55,586 nt of DNA from an uncultured bacterium (GTDB lineage: Bacteria > Actinomycetota > Coriobacteriia > Coriobacteriales > Eggerthellaceae), in assembly GCA_905215325.1 (NCBI GenBank), contig CAJMPP010000013.1, positions 1-55,586 of the forward strand, read 5' to 3'. A program made the translations under genes and the position numbers. How positions within the stretch are numbered: the first letter of the stretch is position 1; every line of letters starts with the position of its first letter. Below, in pieces: positions 42,649 through 55,586 of this stretch. The notes beneath the pieces were generated by a model. It did no database searches. It was not told where the DNA came from and saw only the letters and a list, made by a program, of their open reading frames with translations.

Positions 42649-42676
42649 AAAGGGGCGCGCCGATGCGCGCCCCTTT
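42649..42676 (-). terminator. Terminator of rpoBC
   Basis: AAAGGGGCGCGC (42649-42660), loop CGAT, GCGCGCCCCTTT (42665-42676), followed on the minus strand by TTTTTCG. Perfect 12-bp stem. Confidence 0.9.
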
Positions 42677-42685
42677 CAGCTGGCG

Positions 42686-50653
<7,968 letters not shown>

Positions 50654-50709
50654 GAGGCTTTTCCTCCTTCAGGTGCATCCGCAAAACTGCGAAAAAGTTG
50701 CAATTTGCT

Positions 50710-50738
50710 AGAATACGGCGAAATGTCAAGCCCGTCAA
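50710..50738 (-). promoter_or_regulatory. rpoBC promoter
   Basis: On the minus strand TTGACG (50733-50738) and TATTCT (50710-50715) are separated by exactly 17 bp, giving a leader of about 50 bases to the rpoB GTG. A second TTGACA lies between them but has no matching -10. Confidence 0.75.
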
Positions 50739-51033
50739 GGAATTTTTTCACGAGCTGTGGAAATTTGTTGGTTTTCGCCACTTCACCTGGGGAAACGCAG
50801 ATATGACTTTTCTCGTGCGGAAGGCATTCTAGCACGGCAGGCGGCGCAACGCCGGCCAGGCGCGGAAAAGCCTTATACGGCAGCATCAGGCGGCGGCAAG
50901 CCGCAAGAGCGCAAAGGCAGGGATTCCGGCGTTATCGTAGACAACCGCTACCGGGGCCCCACAGGCTGCCGACTGGGGGTACCATGGGCTCCATACCCGA
51001 TTTCCGGGCATGACAAGAGAGGACCTCCTTACC
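50739..51033. other. Divergent region between rpoB and the YfhO gene
   Basis: No further gene seen. A frame starting ATG at 50757 is an overlapping reading without supporting features. No clear promoter for the YfhO gene is visible. Confidence 0.4.
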
Positions 51034-54000
51034 ATGTATCTATCCGGCAACGACGCACCCGCGCAGCCGCATCAACGCCCCGCGGCCCGCACGCGCGCAA
51101 ATCGCCTCGCCCTCACCGCCGCGCCATACCTGGCCGCCTTCGCCGTCCCCTTCTGCGTGCTGCTGGCCGCCTTCGCCATGCGGGGGATCTGGCCCTTCGG
51201 CGACGTGTCGGTGATGCTCTACGACATGCCCGTGCAGTACGCCGAGTACTTCGGCTGGCTCATCCAGGTGCTGCACGGCCAGGGCAACCTGCTGTACAGC
51301 AACGCCGCCGGCCTGGGCGGCGGCATGTTCAGCCTGTTCACCTATTACCTGTCCAGCCCGTTCAACCTGATCGCGTTCTTCTTCACACCTGAAACCGTGC
51401 CGCAGCTGTTCAGCGTCCTGTACCTGCTGAAGATCCCCGCGTGCGCCGTGTGCTGCCTGGTGCTTTTGCGCGGAAGGCTTCTGGCGGCGGATGCCGAAAG
51501 CTGGCGCGAGGCGCGCATCGCCGCGGCAAGTGCCCCAGCCGGCCGGCAGGCGCTGCTGGTGCTGCTTGCATGCGCCTACGCGCTCACCTCGTACGTGCTG
51601 GGATATGCGAGCAACATCATGTGGCTCGACGGCGTGATCATGGCCCCGCTGGCGGCGCTGGGCACGTATCGCCTGGTGCAGCGCCGCGCATGCGGCGGGC
51701 TGTTCGCCGCATGCGCATGCGCCATCGTGTTCAACTGGTACACGGGGTATATGGTGTGCCTGCTGTGCGTGCTGTGGTTCTTCTACGAGCTGGCGCGCGA
51801 CCGCAGCCTGCGCGGACGCCGCCTGCGCCGCTGCTGGCGCTTCGCCGCCACCATGGCGCTTGCCGTGGGCGCGGGCATGGTGGTGCTCATCCCCACCGCG
51901 CTGTCGCTTCTGGGCGGGAAGGGCACGCACGCGGGGCTGGCCTCGCTTGCGTGCAACACAGGCCTGGCCCGCAACCCGCTTGCGGTGGCCGACCTGTTCT
52001 GCATCGGCACCCTGCCCGGCATCACCACGCAGGCGAACCTGCCCGCCCTGACGATTTCGGCCCTGGCTCTGGTCGGCGTCGGCATGTTCCTGGCGAACGG
52101 GGCCGTCGGGCGGCGCGAGCGCATCGCCGGCGCCGCCTTCGCGCTCGTTATGGCTACGAGCCTGGTATTCACGCCCGTAGCCACCATCTGGAGCGGGTTC
52201 GTGCCCGAAAGCTCCTACACCAACCGCAACGGGTTCGCAATCCTGCTGGTCATGACGGTGCTTGCCGCCGAGGGCCTGTCGGCGCTCTCGCAGCTTGACG
52301 CGCGGCCGCGGCGCAGGTGCGCGCTGGTAGGCGGCGGCGCGACGCTCGTGAGCGTCGCCGGATCGGCCGCGTGGCTGTACATGGCGAAGGGAAGCCTGCC
52401 GCAGGCACCCGAGCTGGTGGCGTTGGAATGCGGGCTGTTGGCGGCGTTCACGCTGCTGGTCGCGGGCATCGCCGGAACGCGCGGCGCCGGTGCGGCCGCC
52501 GACGGGAAGGGCTCGCAACATGCCGAAGCCAACGAAACCGCAGGCCTCGATCACGCCCGCACCGGCGAAACGGGGCAGGCGGAGCCCATGGCAGATGCCG
52601 AGCATGCAGGATCGGACGCTGAGCGCGGCACGGCCTCGCCCTGCCCCGCCCGAACAGGGCTCCCGTTGCATGGCCCGCAACCGATCTTACGCGCCGCGTT
52701 GTGCGTTGCGTTGGCCTGCGTGTTCGTCGGCGAGCAGGTGTTCAGCGCGCAGGCGCAGCTTTCGCGATGCCGCTATACGGTCAGCGGCTACACCGACACG
52801 CTCACGGAGCTGGAGGCCTTCTACAACCAGCTTGAAGGCGCGACCGCGGGGAACGAGCCCGTCTCAAGTTCGGAGGGCGATTCGGGTTCCGACGAGGGCA
52901 AGATGAGCGGCGTTTCCGGCGTCAGCAGCGCAGTCGCAGGCGACGCGGACCGCGTTTCCGCCTTCACCCGCGTGGGCAACGCCGCGCCGTATTGGGGCGG
53001 CAGCAAGGCAAACGGGCCGGACAACATGGCGCTCGTGCTGGGCGTGAGCACGTTCGACCACTATTCGTCCACGCAGGAATACCGCATCCAGCAGCTGCTG
53101 CACGACTTGGGCTATAGCAAGGTCACGCCGTTCGGCACCTATTATATGAGCTCCAACGTCATCGCCGATGCGCTGCTCGGCGTCACCGACATCGTGGACG
53201 ATCAGCCCCCCGCCGCGACCGAACCCGAAGGGGCCGTGCTGCGCGGCACATGGCGCGCGTACCGCAACGAGCTTGCGCTGCCGCTTGGCTGGGGAACCAC
53301 GGGAAGCGCGCACGTCGACTGGCAAGAGGGGCGGCCGCTTGACAACCAGGACGCCATGCTCGCCGATGCAGCCGGCAACAACGCCAGCGCGCTTTCCGCC
53401 GTCGACGTGCAGGAATGCGACGGCGACCAGGATGCGCGCACGTTTACGCTGACCCCTTCGGCCGACGGCCCGGTGTACCTGTACACGCCGACGACGTTCG
53501 TGAACGACCTGTATTACGAAGGCGGCGTCGTGTGCGAGCTGTGGGCCGATGGCTCTCTCGTGCAAACCATCGGCGGGCGCGGGTCGTGCAACCAGGTGTA
53601 CCTGGGCTGGGGACGCGCCGGGCAATCCACACAGGTGACCATCAAGCCCCTGGCCGAGCAGCCTTACGAGCTGCGCTTCGAGGACGGCACCGTGACGGAC
53701 GCGCAATCGGCGTTCTGGAATGTTCCCGCCGCCGAGCTGGTGCAGGCCGGCACCGTGGACCTGCAAACCCTGCAAGATCAGCTATCGCGCATCGATTCCG
53801 CCGGTTTCGAGCTCACGGCATACGAGAACGGACGGATTGCAGCGACCTTCAACGCCGCCCAAGATGAGACGCTCGTAATCAGCCAGCCCTACGAGGACGG
53901 CTGGACCGCCACGGTCAACGGTCAGCCGGTCGAAGTGCAGGCGGCCTATGACGGGCTGATGGGCATACCGGTGCAAGCCGGTGACAACGTCGTCGAACTG

Positions 54001-54117
54001 CACCACCTCACGCCCGGACTTATCCCAGGGGCGGTTGTGAGTATTGCGTCCGTTACGCTGTTCGCTGTATGGCGCATAGCAGTGCGCAGGCGTAGCATGT
54101 TGAGAGATGGCGAATAG
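51034..54117 (+). CDS. YfhO-family polytopic membrane protein
   Basis: The ATG at 51034 (after GAGAGGACCTCC) gives 1,027 aa. The N-terminal half has about 11-12 membrane helices, beginning APYLAAFAVPFCVLLAAFAM. The family signature is visible in SVMLYDMPVQYAEYFGWLIQ, LLYSNAAGLGGGMFSLFTYY, YAIMWLDG-like SNIMWLDGVIMAPLAALGTY and VFNWYTGYMVCLLCVLWFFY. A hydrophilic Ala/Glu-rich loop (about 485-540) and a last helix near 550-570 precede a large extracytoplasmic domain, and one more helix lies close to the end (GAVVSIASVTLFAVWRIAVR). YfhO proteins are GT-C-like and in Firmicutes help glycosylate lipoteichoic acid. The GT2 gene downstream, a likely polyprenyl-phosphate sugar donor synthase, fits that role. 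Confidence 0.88.
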   Translation: MYLSGNDAPAQPHQRPAARTRANRLALTAAPYLAAFAVPFCVLLAAFAMRGIWPFGDVSVMLYDMPVQYAEYFGWLIQVLHGQGNLLYSNAAGLGGGMFSLFTYYLSSPFNLIAFFFTPETVPQLFSVLYLLKIPACAVCCLVLLRGRLLAADAESWREARIAAASAPAGRQALLVLLACAYALTSYVLGYASNIMWLDGVIMAPLAALGTYRLVQRRACGGLFAACACAIVFNWYTGYMVCLLCVLWFFYELARDRSLRGRRLRRCWRFAATMALAVGAGMVVLIPTALSLLGGKGTHAGLASLACNTGLARNPLAVADLFCIGTLPGITTQANLPALTISALALVGVGMFLANGAVGRRERIAGAAFALVMATSLVFTPVATIWSGFVPESSYTNRNGFAILLVMTVLAAEGLSALSQLDARPRRRCALVGGGATLVSVAGSAAWLYMAKGSLPQAPELVALECGLLAAFTLLVAGIAGTRGAGAAADGKGSQHAEANETAGLDHARTGETGQAEPMADAEHAGSDAERGTASPCPARTGLPLHGPQPILRAALCVALACVFVGEQVFSAQAQLSRCRYTVSGYTDTLTELEAFYNQLEGATAGNEPVSSSEGDSGSDEGKMSGVSGVSSAVAGDADRVSAFTRVGNAAPYWGGSKANGPDNMALVLGVSTFDHYSSTQEYRIQQLLHDLGYSKVTPFGTYYMSSNVIADALLGVTDIVDDQPPAATEPEGAVLRGTWRAYRNELALPLGWGTTGSAHVDWQEGRPLDNQDAMLADAAGNNASALSAVDVQECDGDQDARTFTLTPSADGPVYLYTPTTFVNDLYYEGGVVCELWADGSLVQTIGGRGSCNQVYLGWGRAGQSTQVTIKPLAEQPYELRFEDGTVTDAQSAFWNVPAAELVQAGTVDLQTLQDQLSRIDSAGFELTAYENGRIAATFNAAQDETLVISQPYEDGWTATVNGQPVEVQAAYDGLMGIPVQAGDNVVELHHLTPGLIPGAVVSIASVTLFAVWRIAVRRRSMLRDGE

Positions 54118-54312
54118 TCGAACATCGGCCAGGCATGCTTGCACGGTGATGGCGCAGAAATCGCAACGGCGGCTGCAAGGCGCAACATCGCACTGCAGCG
54201 AACCACGCTCGACCACGTCGATTCGCCCTAAGGCGCTACCGCACGCCCACTTCGCAAGGAAGCGCCGCACCCGTCAGGGACCGCGGCGGCAAAGCTAGAT
54301 TGGAACGAACAC

Positions 54313-55275
54313 ATGAGCGACGCCCTGTACGACCTGACGCTGGTGGTCCCCTGCTACAACGAGGCGGATAACATCCCGCTGTTCTACAAAACGGCCACCG
54401 AGTGCTTCGAACAAGCAGGCGTGGGCGTCGAGATCGTGTTCGTCAACGACGGCAGCCAGGACGGCACCTCGCAGCTTTTGCGGCGCGTGGTCGAATCCGC
54501 ACGCGGGAAGCATGCCGTGCAGGCCATCGACTTCTCACGCAACTTCGGCAAGGAATCGGCGCTGTACGCCGGCATGCAGGCGGCGCGCGGCAATAGCATC
54601 TGCCTTATCGATGCCGACATGCAGCAAACGCCCCACGATGCGCTGCGCATGTACCGCCTGCTCATGGAGAACGCCGACGTGGATTGCGTGGCCGCATGCC
54701 AGGTCGACCGCAAGGAAGGCTTTGTGCTGAAGCTGTTCAAACGCGCGTTCTACCGCACGTTCAACGGCATGGCCGACGACATCTCCATCCCCGCAAACGT
54801 CAGCGACTTCCGCGTGTTCCGCCGTCCCGTGCGCGACGCGCTGCTCGCGCTGCCCGAGCGCGAACGCTTCAGCAAGGGCCTGTTCGCCTGGATCGGCTTC
54901 AACACGCTCGAAATCCCCTACGAGGCCGAGCAACGCGCCGCCGGAACCAGCAAATGGTCGTTCAGGAAGCTGTTCCGCTACGCCGCCACGGGCATCTTCG
55001 GGTTCACCACCTGGCCACTCAAGATCGCGGTATGGCTGGGCAGCCTCTGCTCCTTTGCAGCAGCGATATACCTGCTGTCGGTGCTGGCCGAGTACCTGCT
55101 GTACGGGACGAACGCCCCGGGCTACCCCACGCTGGCATGCCTGATCCTGCTGTTCGGCGGCCTGCAACTGGCCGTGCTGGGAGTGATCGGCGAATACCTG
55201 GGCCGCGACTACATCGAGAACAAGCGCCGCCCCATCTACCTGGCAAAAGAGCACTTGGATAGCACAAAGGAATAG
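54313..55275 (+). CDS. GT2 polyprenyl-phosphate glycosyltransferase (DPM1/GtrB type)
   Basis: The 320-aa protein has the GT2 fold: LTLVVPCYNEADNIPLFY, VEIVFVNDGSQDGT, FSRNFGKESALYAGMQAARG, the nucleotide/metal motif DADMQQTP, VDRKEGFVLKLFKRAFYRTF and SDFRVFRR. The C-terminal part has two membrane helices (about 230-255 and 270-295) and ends YLGRDYIENKRRPIYLAKEH. This is the signature of enzymes that load a sugar on undecaprenyl phosphate, used by GT-C enzymes such as the YfhO protein upstream. Only a weak GGAACGAACAC precedes the ATG, and the 195-bp gap from YfhO contains nothing recognisable. Confidence 0.92.
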   Translation: MSDALYDLTLVVPCYNEADNIPLFYKTATECFEQAGVGVEIVFVNDGSQDGTSQLLRRVVESARGKHAVQAIDFSRNFGKESALYAGMQAARGNSICLIDADMQQTPHDALRMYRLLMENADVDCVAACQVDRKEGFVLKLFKRAFYRTFNGMADDISIPANVSDFRVFRRPVRDALLALPERERFSKGLFAWIGFNTLEIPYEAEQRAAGTSKWSFRKLFRYAATGIFGFTTWPLKIAVWLGSLCSFAAAIYLLSVLAEYLLYGTNAPGYPTLACLILLFGGLQLAVLGVIGEYLGRDYIENKRRPIYLAKEHLDSTKE

Positions 55276-55400
55276 CGAAGGCGCCGTCTGCGAAAGGACG
55301 CCGTCCGCGCCCGTTTGCCCATGTTTCGGGAACCGCTTAGCCGATCCCCCAATGAGAACGGTTTGCTGATGAGAACGATCGCCGGTGCCGAATGGCGAGC

Positions 55401-55493
55401 GGAATCTTCTGGACGGTTTTGCAGGCGTTGGGGCGGAAGCCGTCCCAACTCTCCCGAACGCCAAGCAGGATCTTCTGGGCGGTTTTGCAGGCT
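55401..55493. repeat. Two direct repeats in the terminal intergenic stretch
   Basis: TCTTCTGGACGGTTTTGCAG and TCTTCTGGGCGGTTTTGCAG occur 66 bases apart (from 55405 and 55471). The stretch 55276-55586 shows no gene. Confidence 0.55.
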
Positions 55494-55562
55494 GAAATGC
55501 ACTCTGGAGCAATGCTGACCTGGGGTTTTAAGGCTTATAGGACAAAAAGTGTGTCCAGTTTT

Positions 55563-55586
55563 GGGCGTTGACGCAGGTCAACGCCC
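55563..55586. terminator. Perfect hairpin at the window edge
   Basis: GGGCGTTGAC (55563-55572), loop GCAG, GTCAACGCCC (55577-55586). A T-rich tract on the plus strand, if any, is outside the window; on the minus strand it is followed by AAAAC. Confidence 0.5.

Overview
The window is GC-rich chromosomal DNA with dense coding on both strands, frequent GTG/TTG starts preceded by strong Shine-Dalgarno sequences, and long antisense open frames typical of high-GC Actinobacteria. The RpoB/RpoC sequences, the giant InlB-repeat surface protein, the class B sortase and the YfhO/GT2 pair suggest a Coriobacteriia member, probably Eggerthellaceae. That assignment is an inference from gene content; no marker was searched.

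Positions 1-9,600 are an accessory region. It holds a type I restriction-modification operon on the minus strand (small RHH-like protein, GIY-YIG nuclease, hsdM, start of hsdS). Next come decayed genes (a frameshifted small gene, a truncated DUF3800 gene, a possible integrase tail, a frameshifted DUF4143 ATPase). Then follows an unfamiliar minus-strand cassette (YkvA/DUF1232 protein, 400-aa membrane/helical protein, small frames, 235-aa protein) divergent from an XRE regulator with a perfect 20-bp palindrome between them.

Positions 9,600-15,300 hold a MerR regulator and a duplicated-domain lipoprotein, followed by a gene graveyard: MFS, Mrr-like and aminotransferase remnants, long perfect hairpins of a dispersed REP-like family, a 19-bp iteron-like array and a possible type I toxin-antitoxin locus. 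Positions 15,300-21,500 carry purM, purF and a class B sortase gene (sortase and purF overlap by ATGA), a 33-aa membrane peptide and a two-domain PPK2. A 3,434-aa wall-anchored protein with LRR, InlB-type repeats, Ig/MBG domains, a Pro/Gly stalk and an LGQTG sorting motif fills 21,669-31,973.

Positions 32,400-40,600 contain ppx and ppk1 (completing a polyphosphate cluster with ppk2), a 970-bp repeat-rich gap with two 123-bp MITE-like elements, cysE, and a membrane-anchored glucosaminidase. Positions 40,700-50,760 are housekeeping: glmM, hisE, rpoC, rpoB on the minus strand with a clear rpoBC promoter and terminator. The far end has a YfhO-family membrane protein and a GT2 glycosyltransferase, both probably cell-envelope polymer enzymes.

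The most striking observation is that RpoC carries a C-terminal extension of about 230 aa containing a helix-hairpin-helix domain that resembles the RNA polymerase alpha-subunit C-terminal domain, with the counterparts of the DNA-contacting residues R265, N268, G296 and K298 retained.
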